DNA from: UBA12481 sp012523435
Lineage (GTDB): Bacteria > Bacteroidota > Bacteroidia > Bacteroidales > UBA12481
Length of the DNA stretch: 64,000 nucleotides
Assembly: GCA_028686135.1 (NCBI GenBank)
Contig: JAQUCP010000002.1
Coordinates: 1-64,000 of the forward strand
Reading direction: 5' to 3'
The translations under genes were made by a program, and so were the position numbers. Shown piece after piece: positions 26,627 to 35,247 of the stretch (the first letter of the stretch is position 1; the number at the start of each line of letters is the position of its first letter). The notes under the pieces are model-generated. The model worked only from the letters and a program-made list of their open reading frames with translations, was not told the origin of the DNA and ran no database searches.

Positions 26627-27156
26627 GATATGCCATGGCAATTGATACCCTTAAGTGTGTGGGATGCGGCGATTGTGTGGTCGCTTGCCAGACCGAAAAT
26701 GAGGTGCCGATCGGTTTTTGCCGGGATTGGGTTGTAGAGGTGACTGATGGAACCTATCCGCAGCTTGAAATTGAGATTCGCTCGGAACGTTGCAACCACT
26801 GCGAAAATTCGCCCTGTGTTCGTTGCTGCCCTACCGGTGCAAGCCATTATGCCGAAGGTGGCATCGTATTGGTGACACAGAATAAGTGCATCGGTTGCGG
26901 AGCCTGCATTGCTAGTTGCCCGTATGATGCAAGATATTCGCATCCAAAGGGATATGTCGATAAATGCACATTCTGTATCCACCGGGTTAAAAAAGGGCTC
27001 GATCCAGCTTGTGTAGCAGTATGCCCAACTAGGTGTATGTATTTTGGGGATCTGGATGACCCTAAAAGCCCGGTCTCCATGGTGCTGAAAAACCGTAAAT
27101 ATAAAACCCTGATCCCGGAAGCCGGGACCAAGCCTCATCTCTATTTCCTGATCTAA
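26623..27156 (+). CDS. Psr-type iron-sulfur electron-transfer subunit
   Basis: 177-residue ferredoxin-like subunit with four Cys groups for [4Fe-4S] clusters: CVGCGDCVVAC, CNHCENSPCVRCC, CIGCGACIASC, and CTFC followed by CVAVC. It links the periplasmic Mo subunit with the quinone-reactive membrane subunit. Start is the ATG of an ATGA overlap with the catalytic gene, so translation is coupled. Shorter than DmsB, as is usual for PsrB-type subunits. Confidence 0.93.
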   Translation: MRYAMAIDTLKCVGCGDCVVACQTENEVPIGFCRDWVVEVTDGTYPQLEIEIRSERCNHCENSPCVRCCPTGASHYAEGGIVLVTQNKCIGCGACIASCPYDARYSHPKGYVDKCTFCIHRVKKGLDPACVAVCPTRCMYFGDLDDPKSPVSMVLKNRKYKTLIPEAGTKPHLYFLI

Positions 27157-27182
27157 CCGATTTTTATAATGGATTCTTTATT

Positions 27183-28124
27183 ATGAGAGAAGAGATTATC
27201 GTTAGCGGCAGGATGAACCCCTTCATCGATCCGCATCTGAATATCTGGCATTGGCAAATCCCGACTTACCTTTTTCTGGGCGGTTTGGCTGCAGGAATTC
27301 TATTCTTTGCCGCCCTGTTTTACCTGCAAGGGAAAGAAGAGAAGTACCGTACGGCTGTTAGGGTTGCTCCTCTGATAGTTCCTATCTTGCTGGTGCTTGG
27401 ACTATTCGCTTTGTTGCTCGATCTGAAGCACAAACTCTACTTCTGGCAACTCTACACTACTATTCGCCTAGAATCCCCGATGTCATGGGGCGCCTGGACT
27501 TTAATGGTCGTTACACCGTTGTCATTTATCTGGGCAGCCATCCATCTGCGTGATGTGTTCCCAAAATGGGATTGGAAGTATCAGTGGTTAAAGGACTTAG
27601 AGGCTTTCTTTATTCGATATAAACGACCAATGGCCTGGGTGATTGTGATCTTTTCGGTGATTCTGGGCGTCTATACCGGAATTCTCCTGTCGGCTTTCAA
27701 TGCGCGACCTCTCTGGAATACCTCAATCCTCGGACCGCTGTTTCTGGTATCCGGATTCTCAACCGGGGCAGCAGCCATCATCCTGTTTTCGAAGAATCAC
27801 GAAGAGCGAAAGACTTTTGCCAAAATCGACCTGCTGCTAATCGCGGTTGAGCTTTTCCTGATTATCCACCTGTTTATGGGTTTCCTAGCCAGTACTCAGG
27901 TTCAAATAGATGCAGCAAACCTCTTCCTGGGCGGACCCTATACGGCTCCTTTTTGGATTCTGGTGGTAACGATGGGACTGGTTGTGCCGGCGCTCCTGGA
28001 AGTTCTGGAACTGCTGAAATACCGGATCCCAGTTTATATTCCTGCCATCCTCGTCATCTTTGGTGGATTGATGTTACGTTTTATCATCGTTTATGCCGGA
28101 CAAGTGAGTCGTTGGATGTACTAA
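27183..28124 (+). CDS. NrfD/PsrC-type quinone-interacting membrane subunit
   Basis: 313-residue integral membrane protein with eight or nine helices, NrfD/PsrC family. Landmarks are WHWQIPTYLFLGGLAAG near residue 20, LESPMSWGAWTLMV, VYTGILLSAFNARPLWN and the last helix GGLMLRFIIVYAGQ. It should exchange electrons with the menaquinone pool for the FeS and Mo subunits. This anchor type differs from the DmsC anchor in the other Mo operon. 26 bases after the FeS gene; the next gene follows after 78 bases. Confidence 0.92.
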   Translation: MREEIIVSGRMNPFIDPHLNIWHWQIPTYLFLGGLAAGILFFAALFYLQGKEEKYRTAVRVAPLIVPILLVLGLFALLLDLKHKLYFWQLYTTIRLESPMSWGAWTLMVVTPLSFIWAAIHLRDVFPKWDWKYQWLKDLEAFFIRYKRPMAWVIVIFSVILGVYTGILLSAFNARPLWNTSILGPLFLVSGFSTGAAAIILFSKNHEERKTFAKIDLLLIAVELFLIIHLFMGFLASTQVQIDAANLFLGGPYTAPFWILVVTMGLVVPALLEVLELLKYRIPVYIPAILVIFGGLMLRFIIVYAGQVSRWMY

Positions 28125-28163
28125 GAATTGCTATAGTTAGATCGGTAAATGTAAGATAGACAC

Positions 28164-28179
28164 AAAGTTAGAAAGTTAA
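28164..28179. repeat. two copies of an 8-base unit (AAAGTTAg/a)
   Basis: AAAGTTAG at 28164-28171 and AAAGTTAA at 28172-28179, followed by a degenerate third unit (AGATAGTT). It sits in the 78-base gap between the NrfD-type and first YeeE genes. Too short to be sure it belongs with the other tandem tracts. Confidence 0.35.
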
Positions 28180-28202
28180 AGATAGTTGAAATACAGATCA
28201 AA

Positions 28203-28733
28203 ATGGAAGAAAAACACAAAGACAGGTCACGGTCTTATCTGAATCCATACCTGGGAGGTGTTCTGCTGGGTCTGGTTCTGCTAGCCGCGAATTTTATTTC
28301 AGGGCGGGGCCTTGGAGCCAGTGGGGCAGTCAAAAGCGTTATCGTGGCAGCCACTCAGACGATAGCTCCTGCCCATGTTGAGAAAAATGCCTACTACCAT
28401 GATTACATGCAAGAGCACGATAAGCCACTCAAAAGCTGGTTGGTGTTCCAGATGGCAGGGGTGTTGGTGGGTGGTTTTATTTCCGGGGCCTTGTGGGGTC
28501 GACTAAAACTCAAGGTGGAGCACAGCCCCAAGATCACCTCTCGTAAACGACTATTCCTCGCTGCAATCGGAGGCATTCTTTTCGGGTTTGGATCACAGCT
28601 TGGAAGGGGATGTACCAGCGGATCAGCCCTGAGCGGCATGGCTGTCCTCTCACTGGGCGGATTCATCACGATGGCTGCCATTTTCGGGACAGCGTTTGCT
28701 TTTGCTTATTTTTTTAGAAAAAACTGGATCTAA
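28203..28733 (+). CDS. YeeE/YedE-family transporter, half-size protein 1
   Basis: 176-residue membrane protein of the YeeE/YedE (DUF395, TsuA-like) family, which imports thiosulfate or related sulfur compounds. It has four or five hydrophobic segments and the conserved Cys loop GSQLGRGCTSGSALSGMAVL. E. coli TsuA is one ~350-residue chain with two such halves; here the halves are two genes 18 bases apart. The second half is at 28752. Position inside the Psr-type operon supports a role in sulfur-substrate delivery. Transport direction and substrate are inferred from the family. Confidence 0.85.
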   Translation: MEEKHKDRSRSYLNPYLGGVLLGLVLLAANFISGRGLGASGAVKSVIVAATQTIAPAHVEKNAYYHDYMQEHDKPLKSWLVFQMAGVLVGGFISGALWGRLKLKVEHSPKITSRKRLFLAAIGGILFGFGSQLGRGCTSGSALSGMAVLSLGGFITMAAIFGTAFAFAYFFRKNWI

Positions 28734-28751
28734 TCGTAACTTAAGATCAAA

Positions 28752-29342
28752 ATGGGACCACTATTTGTTAATAATATCATCTCCGAAAACACGAACTTCC
28801 TCTTGGCATTCTTCATTGGAATTGGTTTTGGAATGGTACTCGAGAGCAGCGGATTTTCCTCCAGCCGAAAACTTGCCGGGATATTCTACGGATATGACAC
28901 CGTTGTCCTGAAAGTTTTCTTCACCGCAGCCCTGACAGCCATGCTAGGTTTGCTTTTTATGAGCCTGTTTGGTTGGATAGACCTGAGCTTGGTCTATGTT
29001 AACCCAACGTATCTCACCTCTGCCATTATTGGAGGCGCAGTCATGGGCGTGGGATTTATCATCGGTGGATTTTGCCCGGGGACCAGCTTCTGCGGGGCAG
29101 CTATCGGAAAAATCGATGCGATGGTTTTTGTCGGCGGACTCTTTCTGGGAATCATCCTCTTTTCAGAAACTTATCCGCTCTGGGAAAAGATCTACCTCGC
29201 AGGATTTAAGGGCAGCCCCAAACTTAGTGAATCTCTAGGCCTGTCTGATGGATTACTGGCACTGGGAGTGATCCTGATGGCCGTGGCCATGTTCTACGTG
29301 GCAGAATGGGCAGAGAGAAAATTCCCTCGGGAAGAGTATTAA
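28752..29342 (+). CDS. YeeE/YedE-family transporter, half-size protein 2
   Basis: 196-residue partner of the preceding gene. The matching Cys-containing motif is GGFCPGTSFCGAAIGKIDAM, and a further membrane segment follows (ALGVILMAVAMFYVAEWAE). N-terminal FLLAFFIGIGFGMVLESSGF is typical of the second half of YeeE proteins. The two halves would form the pseudo-symmetric channel that uses Cys relays to pass thiosulfate. 17 bases before the rhodanese-like gene. Confidence 0.85.
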   Translation: MGPLFVNNIISENTNFLLAFFIGIGFGMVLESSGFSSSRKLAGIFYGYDTVVLKVFFTAALTAMLGLLFMSLFGWIDLSLVYVNPTYLTSAIIGGAVMGVGFIIGGFCPGTSFCGAAIGKIDAMVFVGGLFLGIILFSETYPLWEKIYLAGFKGSPKLSESLGLSDGLLALGVILMAVAMFYVAEWAERKFPREEY

Positions 29343-29359
29343 CCGCTAATAGAAAAGAA

Positions 29360-29980
29360 ATGAAACCAAGAGTGATTTTATCGATTGCCGTTGTGGGATT
29401 GGGCCTGATCATTGCTGCTGTCCCGAAAAACACGACGCAACCCTATAAACTGACTGCAAATCAGTTGCTTGATGAGGCTAATAGTAGTTATCAGTTCTTT
29501 AGTCCGGATGAGCTGGCCGACCTTCTCATCAAGAAAGATCCATCCATCCTGTTGATTGACGTTCGGGATCCGGAAGAGTTCGCTACATACAATCTTCCAG
29601 GATCGATCAACATTCCTTTTTCCGACCTGCTCAATAGCGAATGGACTGGAACACTGAATCAGGATGTCAGGATCAATATCTTCTATTCCAACGGGACCTT
29701 GTTGGCTAATCAGGCGTGGATGATCACCCGACAGCTCGGCTATCTAAACAATTATGTGCTGGAAGGAGGACTGAACTATTGGGTCGAAACCATCATGAAT
29801 CCTGATAAGCCGCAGTCAACCAGTCCAAACGAAGAATTGGCGCGTTATGATTTCCGAAAAGCGGCAGGGGCTGCACTGGGTGGGGGGGCAGCAATTGCAC
29901 CGGTTGTAGAAGAATCCAGCACACCCCGACCAGTTATTATTCGGAAACCGGCGAAAAAGAAAGTGTCAGGGGGATGCTGA
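29360..29980 (+). CDS. rhodanese-like protein lacking the catalytic Cys, with a C-terminal Gly-Gly-Cys
   Basis: 206-residue protein with an N-terminal hydrophobic signal or anchor (VILSIAVVGLGLIIAAV), a rhodanese domain (~45-145: ELADLLIKKDPSILLIDVRD, FATYNLPGSINIPF, YVLEGGLNYW) and an Ala/Pro/Lys-rich tail ending KKKVSGGC. The active-site loop reads IFYSNGTLLANQAW, with Ser110 where the catalytic Cys belongs. The only Cys in the whole protein is its last residue, Cys206. The tail may therefore carry the persulfide instead of the domain's own loop. Start ATG 29360; the frame runs upstream to 29306 only as an overlap with the YeeE gene. Last gene of the sulfur operon; three bases from the convergent radical SAM gene. 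Confidence 0.85.
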   Translation: MKPRVILSIAVVGLGLIIAAVPKNTTQPYKLTANQLLDEANSSYQFFSPDELADLLIKKDPSILLIDVRDPEEFATYNLPGSINIPFSDLLNSEWTGTLNQDVRINIFYSNGTLLANQAWMITRQLGYLNNYVLEGGLNYWVETIMNPDKPQSTSPNEELARYDFRKAAGAALGGGAAIAPVVEESSTPRPVIIRKPAKKKVSGGC

Positions 29981-29983
29981 TAA

Positions 29984-31111
29984 TCAGCTCCATCTACCGC
30001 TGATGGGTGTACCACAATCCGGACAGTGACCATCTTTAAGCTTGTTAAATTCAATGCTAAATCCTGATCGCTTGATTAACAGGGTTTTGCATTTAGGACA
30101 ATAGGTGTCTTCACCCCCAATACCCGGAACATTGCCGATATAAACATACTTAAGGCCAGCTTTCACCGCAATCTCTTTGGCTCGTGTTAAGGTATTCAAC
30201 GGTGTTGCCGGTAGGCGGGTTAATTTATACTGCGGATGAAAGCGGCTGAAATGCAGTGGGTAATCAGCAAATCCTTCCTTTGCCAGCCAATCACACATCC
30301 GGCTGATCTGATCAAAATCATCAGTCCAGCTGGGAATGATCAAGTTGGTGATTTCCAACCAAACGCCCTCGTTGCGGAAGGTCTTTAGGGTCTCCAGCAC
30401 AGGCTCCAACGTGCCACCGGTGAGCTTAAGATATACAGCCGGGTCGAAGGTTTTGAGATCAATATTGGCTGCATCGATCACCGTACAGAGCTCACGCAGT
30501 GGAGCTTGGTTAATATACCCATTTGATACCATGATGTTACGAAGTCCCTTTGAACGGGCAATCGTGGCCGTATCATACATATATTCAAAAAACGTGATAG
30601 GCTCGGTATAGGTATAGGCTATCGAGGTACAATCATGCTGTAAAGCAGAAGCCACAACAGCTTCCGGACTGGCCGACTGGTTCCGGGTTTGTGTTGGACT
30701 GGCCTGACTGATTTCCCAGTTTTGGCAGTTTAGGCAGGCGAAATTGCATCCAGCGGTGGCTATGCTAAAGGCCAGAGAGGTGGGGTAAAAGTGTAGTAAA
30801 GGCTTCTTCTCAACGGGATCGATGTGTACGGCGCAAGGATTCCCGTAAGCCATCGTGTAGAGTTTGCCGTTGCGGGCAATTCGGTTTCTGCAATCACTCA
30901 GTTCGCCATCTTTAAGCGTGCATTCGTTCGGACAAAGCTGGCATTTAACGCCTCGGGGAGTCGCGATATAATGACGGGCTTCCTTTTCTCCCGGTTCGAT
31001 ATTTCGAGGTTCCATGATGTTGAAATTTTCTGATTTAAGGGTGTTCCAGGCTGATAAACAGGTGTATCCACCTGCCATGAGAGTGTATTTAATAAAGCTT
31101 CTTTTGTCCAT
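29984..31111 (-). CDS. AmmeMemoRadiSam-system radical SAM enzyme
   Basis: Radical SAM protein of 375 residues, the third component of the AmmeMemoRadiSam set. The SAM cluster motif is C122-x3-C126-x2-C129 in GCNFACLNCQNW. Before it is an extra Cys group (C57, C60, C64, C74: KCQLCPNECTL), and a zinc-ribbon-like pair ends the protein (CPKC, CPDC). Other family marks: AYTYTEPITFFEYM, MVSNGYIN, NIDLKTFDPAVY. The N-terminus KRSFIKYTLMAGG resembles a Tat signal with Lys-Arg in place of Arg-Arg, so export is possible though unusual for a SAM enzyme. Substrate unknown. ATG shares one base with the previous stop (TAATG). Confidence 0.88.
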   Translation of the reverse strand: MDKRSFIKYTLMAGGYTCLSAWNTLKSENFNIMEPRNIEPGEKEARHYIATPRGVKCQLCPNECTLKDGELSDCRNRIARNGKLYTMAYGNPCAVHIDPVEKKPLLHFYPTSLAFSIATAGCNFACLNCQNWEISQASPTQTRNQSASPEAVVASALQHDCTSIAYTYTEPITFFEYMYDTATIARSKGLRNIMVSNGYINQAPLRELCTVIDAANIDLKTFDPAVYLKLTGGTLEPVLETLKTFRNEGVWLEITNLIIPSWTDDFDQISRMCDWLAKEGFADYPLHFSRFHPQYKLTRLPATPLNTLTRAKEIAVKAGLKYVYIGNVPGIGGEDTYCPKCKTLLIKRSGFSIEFNKLKDGHCPDCGTPISGRWS

Positions 31112-33627
31112 TACGTTTTCTTCATTCGGGCTGTGATCAATAGAATAAGCCAGACAACCAAACTCGATAAAGTTATGATTATGGCTCCAAACAGCATGCC
31201 AGTAATTGGGATGATCACCAAAGGGAACACGATCGCTCCGGTGCCTGCACCTAATAGATCATATCCGTAAAGCCTGTTTTGCTTGATTTTTGATTCCACC
31301 ATCTGCCGACTTAATCCGGCGAAAAAAATCCCGGTAGCTGCAGCTATTGTGAAGCCTATGACCAAGAGAACGAGAACAGGGACAAAAGCTGGTCCTTTGT
31401 GATTCGCTAATACCGGTAGCAGAATGGCTAGCAATCCTGATGAAAGGAAGAAAAGCAATAGTGCCTGGTTGGTGCGGGATCGATCGCTTTCTCCTGGTAA
31501 CCTCCGGTAAAAAAGACTGCCCATGGCAAGTCCGGCCATGAAAATCCCGAGGAATAGCCCAGATAACTGATAGATAGCTCCGGCTAATGTTTGTAGCAGG
31601 AACAGGAGCAAGATCTCCGACCCGGATGCCGCAGCTCCAAGAAGAAAAATTCCGGTTAATCCACCGTGACCCGTCCAGAGCCCGGCAACAATTACCAGAA
31701 CAGTCAGGATCAGGACCGGCCAGACCGCTTTCTGCGGAAAGAGTCCCAGCCACCAGGCGATCTGACTCATGCTGGCGACCGGTCGCAGCACCGAGTTGGA
31801 GATCGTGGCTGAAGAGACCTCTTGGTTAACAAGCTCCGTTCGGTCTCCGAAGAGGCGCTCATTAAAATACCCGCGATTAACGTACAGATTATCAATGCCT
31901 AACTCATCAATCCTGGTCAGAATATCCAGCCGAAGACTATCATTTGAAAGCAGTAAGTAGCTATTTTCTCCAGGCAAGACCAGGGCATGCTTGAATGATT
32001 CTAGTCCGGCACGACGCACGGTACTCAGCACCCCAGCTGCCTCCTTAGAGACATAGTTTGCCGTACCCGGCATGATAGAAGTGATGACACCGTCCTCTGC
32101 AAGAATCATTCTGAGTTGATTAAAGAATTCAGTAGAGTAGAATCGGTTGAGATGAAGGTTATATGGACCCGGCAGATTAATCAGGATGGCATCATAGACT
32201 TGGTCTGCATGCCGGACCCAATAGGCAGGGGTCTTTCTGATCTGCCGGATCTTATCCCCTGTCGCAGATAGTCCGAGATGTTCTGCCTGTTCAATAAGAT
32301 GGGGATCAGTAGCGATGAAATCAATTGATCGGGGTGAAAATTTCTCCAGAGCTTCTTCGATTCCGGAAAGTAATCCCCCGATAACGAGGATATTAGCAGG
32401 TTGGTCGAGCTGAGCAAGAGTGAACGAGGCGATCTCTTCATTGACGATGATATTGCCCGCCGAATGTACCAGCAGACCGTTCTCGTAGATATTCTCCTGG
32501 CCACCTGTTTCCGTAACGGTAATTCGTCCGGCGGTTCCAGGTCGGGTGGCCAAAACTGTTTCGTTGGGATGAAACATCCGGGTGATAACCCGATCAAGAT
32601 CCACACTATGCACACTAACGCCTATGGCTAAGACGATCACTGTCAGGATAAGACCTGATGTTTTGTTTTGTTTCGAGAGAATCGTCAGGAGTAGAGTTAC
32701 CGCTGCAGCCCCAAGAAACAAAACGGTGATTGATGACATCCCCAACAAGATGGTCAGGGTGACTATCAGGCCTCCGATAGCTCCTCCGGCACTTTCCCAT
32801 CCGTAGAAATGCCGGAGACGACTCCCGTCAGGCTGAAAAACTCTGGCACTCCAAGTGAAAGCAAATCCACTCAGAAAGCAGTATGGTAGCAGGATGATAC
32901 AGGTGAGAGCAGTAAAGGGTAATGGACCGGCTTCGATTCCCGGAGCAAAAAACTGCTTTTTTAAAAGATAAAGCAAGGGCATCAGAACCAGCGGCAGAAA
33001 TATCAGGGTTCTGATGAGCAGGATAACTTTCGCTGATGATTTGGCCTTACCCAATTGATCCGAAACCCGTGCTACCGATCCGGTGATGGAACCGGTACCA
33101 GTGATGGCCATCCAAAGCAGAAAAATTATCGAAAGGGTTAACTCATTGCCTTGAAACAGGGCAAGTAATTCGCGAATCATGACCGTCTGAACCAATATCG
33201 CCGAAAACCCAATCACTAATGGAATGCTGACAAAGTTGATGTTATTGATCTGGATGCCTGTAAGTGATTTATTATCAGTTGGAAAGGGGTCTTCGCTTGT
33301 TGTCAGTTGCTTCGTAAAAGGCACAAAATAGAGAAAGTGCCAGCTTAAATGGAACAAACCGGTCAAACTCATCCCGATACCAAAATTGACGTGCCAGCGC
33401 AACACTTTTTCAGTCCAAGGTACCTCCAGCTTGTAATTGATCTGGATAGCCATCAGGATACCTAAGACGATGGTGACCAGGAAAGTCAGCAATAGGGCAT
33501 AATTCCATATTTGGCGGTGTAGTTTGCTGGATAGAATTTCTAGGTGGCTAAATAGCAAGCTGATGAAATAGAGAATCAAAAGGCCGGCAGTGATCGGAAT
33601 AAGCAGATAGGGAGCATTAGTGATCAT
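31111..33627 (-). CDS. multi-domain membrane protein with spermidine-synthase-like domain
   Basis: 838 residues. Residues 1-~105 are three helices with His79, His93 and His97 (RWHVNFG, GLFHLSWHFLY), a spacing that suggests a cytochrome-b-like heme site. Residues ~130-340 are MFS-like helices. Residues ~350-575 form a Rossmann domain like spermidine synthases, but the SAM loop is ILVIGGLLSGIEEAL and the acidic active-site stretch (usually DLPDP) is Asn484-Leu-Pro-Gly487-Pro, so aminopropyl transfer is doubtful. More helices follow to the end. It is coupled on both sides by TAATG overlaps to Memo-AMMECR1 and the radical SAM gene, so it is likely a working part of that system. Confidence 0.82.
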   Translation of the reverse strand: MITNAPYLLIPITAGLLILYFISLLFSHLEILSSKLHRQIWNYALLLTFLVTIVLGILMAIQINYKLEVPWTEKVLRWHVNFGIGMSLTGLFHLSWHFLYFVPFTKQLTTSEDPFPTDNKSLTGIQINNINFVSIPLVIGFSAILVQTVMIRELLALFQGNELTLSIIFLLWMAITGTGSITGSVARVSDQLGKAKSSAKVILLIRTLIFLPLVLMPLLYLLKKQFFAPGIEAGPLPFTALTCIILLPYCFLSGFAFTWSARVFQPDGSRLRHFYGWESAGGAIGGLIVTLTILLGMSSITVLFLGAAAVTLLLTILSKQNKTSGLILTVIVLAIGVSVHSVDLDRVITRMFHPNETVLATRPGTAGRITVTETGGQENIYENGLLVHSAGNIIVNEEIASFTLAQLDQPANILVIGGLLSGIEEALEKFSPRSIDFIATDPHLIEQAEHLGLSATGDKIRQIRKTPAYWVRHADQVYDAILINLPGPYNLHLNRFYSTEFFNQLRMILAEDGVITSIMPGTANYVSKEAAGVLSTVRRAGLESFKHALVLPGENSYLLLSNDSLRLDILTRIDELGIDNLYVNRGYFNERLFGDRTELVNQEVSSATISNSVLRPVASMSQIAWWLGLFPQKAVWPVLILTVLVIVAGLWTGHGGLTGIFLLGAAASGSEILLLFLLQTLAGAIYQLSGLFLGIFMAGLAMGSLFYRRLPGESDRSRTNQALLLFFLSSGLLAILLPVLANHKGPAFVPVLVLLVIGFTIAAATGIFFAGLSRQMVESKIKQNRLYGYDLLGAGTGAIVFPLVIIPITGMLFGAIIITLSSLVVWLILLITARMKKT

Positions 33628-35177
33628 TACGGAAGCCTCTTTTCTTGAAATTCCAACGCTTCATAGACGTAAATTTCTGCCTGTTTCCAACCATCCCAAC
33701 CAATTCCCGCCTTGTCACGAGCACAATGCCCAAGAAACTCCTCCAGATTCCAACCGGTCTCGCGCGCGACTTGAGGTAAAAAGGTTCCCGATTGAAATCC
33801 CTCTTTGATGTAAATGCCATGCTTTCCTAGAACTATTTCATTGATATCCTTTATTTTACGCATTGGAGTTAAAACGGAGATTTCAATGTGAATATCAGAT
33901 AGCTCCTTGGGTTGTACTGGTAAAAACCGGTTATCTTGAGTCGAGGAGGCGATCGCCAATTGTTGAACAAGCTGATAGAGAGGCCTGTCTGCTTCAAATG
34001 ATCCGATACAACCACGCAATTTCTCGCCAACCTTAAGGGTCACAAAGGCTCCGGCTTTCGTTTTAAGATTTGGACTATACTGTTTGGGTGTAAGGGATGG
34101 AGTTTCTCGCCGACGGATATAGGATTCAAGCGTGTTGCGTGCGATTCTGAGTAGCTCTTCCCTGTCATCCTGGGTTAGAATGAACCCTTTTTCCTGTTTT
34201 TCAACAATTGTAATAGCGTGATAACCAACTACTCCCGACTTGTCGCCGTACAATTTGCTGTCGCCCGAATTTTGATAATCAATGCGGACAAACTCCAAAG
34301 CTCGGTTATGGGTTGTCAGGTGAAGCAGGGTTAACCCTGATGGCCAGGCGCACATGCTGGTGACCAGTCCGGGAATCCGTTTTTGTTCGTTTGATTTCAG
34401 CACTGCAAGAAAATCATCGATAGAATTGCTACAGAAGGCTTCTGCAGTGGCCTGGTCAACCTGAATGGCCTGCTCGTAAGGAGGATAATGCGAAAAGTCA
34501 GCACTCAGGATGAAAAGATTCTCAGGGGTAAAATATGGCTTAAGTTCTTCCGCAACAGCTTCGCTGACCGAGGTCACCTGACTGGCGAGGACGATAGGAA
34601 CGATTTTGAAGGGGTTTTTGATGACTGTTTGTAGAAAGGGCAATTGGACTTCAATACTATGTTCCTCCATATGAGCTTCTGGATCATCGGTAAAGAAATC
34701 ATTGCTCGTAGCTAACTTCTTAGAAATCTCTTTATTAACCTCAACTCTCCCCAGTGGTGTGATGTAATCCCCTGAGGTGTAAACCGATGCTTTACCGAGG
34801 CTGACGCGATGAGAGGAGGCCAGGATAAAGATGTTCTGATACGGGTAATTTGGATCGATCTGATTGAAACCTGATGCTGCCACACTGCCGGAAAAAACAT
34901 ATCCCGCGTGGGGAACCACCAAAGCTCTAACAAATCCCTTGTTTGAGGCGGGTTTGGCATTAGCCAGTAAACCATTGATGGTTTTAGACAGTTCGACTGG
35001 ATTGGCGGGATAGAATGTCCCGGCCACAACAGGCTGGCGGTCTTTGTTTCTTGCTTGCATGCTGGTCTGGTTGAATGATAAAGGTACACTCAAAAGAAAA
35101 AGGAAAAAAAGCATAACCCAACACCTCGGGCCAAAAACCCGATTTAACTCGACTTGACTAGTTCTTACTATGCTCAT
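33627..35177 (-). CDS. Memo-AMMECR1 fusion, AmmeMemoRadiSam components B and A
   Basis: About 516 residues joining two AmmeMemoRadiSam proteins. After an N-terminal signal-like helix (MLFFLFLLSVPLSF) comes a Memo/LigB-like domain (~35-310: PVVAGTFYPANPVELS, ALVVPHAGYVFSG, MEEHSIEVQLPFLQ, FILSADFSHYPPYE) and then an AMMECR1 domain (~330-510: GAFVTLKVGEKLRGCIGSFE). Memo resembles non-heme iron dioxygenases; AMMECR1's conserved LRGCIG is central to its fold. No function is established. Start ATG 35177 gives a signal peptide with a basic n-region; ATG 35114 is possible. The frame runs on to 35330 only through repeat and IS remnant sequence. TAATG overlap with the membrane-protein gene. Confidence 0.85.
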   Translation of the reverse strand: MSIVRTSQVELNRVFGPRCWVMLFFLFLLSVPLSFNQTSMQARNKDRQPVVAGTFYPANPVELSKTINGLLANAKPASNKGFVRALVVPHAGYVFSGSVAASGFNQIDPNYPYQNIFILASSHRVSLGKASVYTSGDYITPLGRVEVNKEISKKLATSNDFFTDDPEAHMEEHSIEVQLPFLQTVIKNPFKIVPIVLASQVTSVSEAVAEELKPYFTPENLFILSADFSHYPPYEQAIQVDQATAEAFCSNSIDDFLAVLKSNEQKRIPGLVTSMCAWPSGLTLLHLTTHNRALEFVRIDYQNSGDSKLYGDKSGVVGYHAITIVEKQEKGFILTQDDREELLRIARNTLESYIRRRETPSLTPKQYSPNLKTKAGAFVTLKVGEKLRGCIGSFEADRPLYQLVQQLAIASSTQDNRFLPVQPKELSDIHIEISVLTPMRKIKDINEIVLGKHGIYIKEGFQSGTFLPQVARETGWNLEEFLGHCARDKAGIGWDGWKQAEIYVYEALEFQEKRLP

Positions 35178-35196
35178 ATTATCAGAATCTCCTATC

Positions 35197-35241
35197 CTCA
35201 CACCCCACACCCCACAACTTGACAACTTGACAACTTGACAA
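35197..35241. repeat. compound 7- and 8-base tandem repeat
   Basis: About 2.5 units of a C-rich 7-mer (CTCACAC, CCCACAC, CCCACAA at 35197-35217) run directly into three perfect units of CTTGACAA (35218-35241). The tract lies between the Memo-AMMECR1 start and the cut end of the IS5-family remnant. Confidence 0.8.
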
Positions 35242-35247
35242 CCTCCT

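Noticed and set aside
29976..29988. Palindrome GCTGATAATCAGC between the rhodanese and radical SAM stops
   Set aside because: Convergent TGA stops three bases apart produce most of the symmetry; no U-run follows.
31111..33627. Simple call of spermidine synthase
   Set aside because: The acidic active-site residues and SAM loop are altered, and most of the protein is membrane-embedded.
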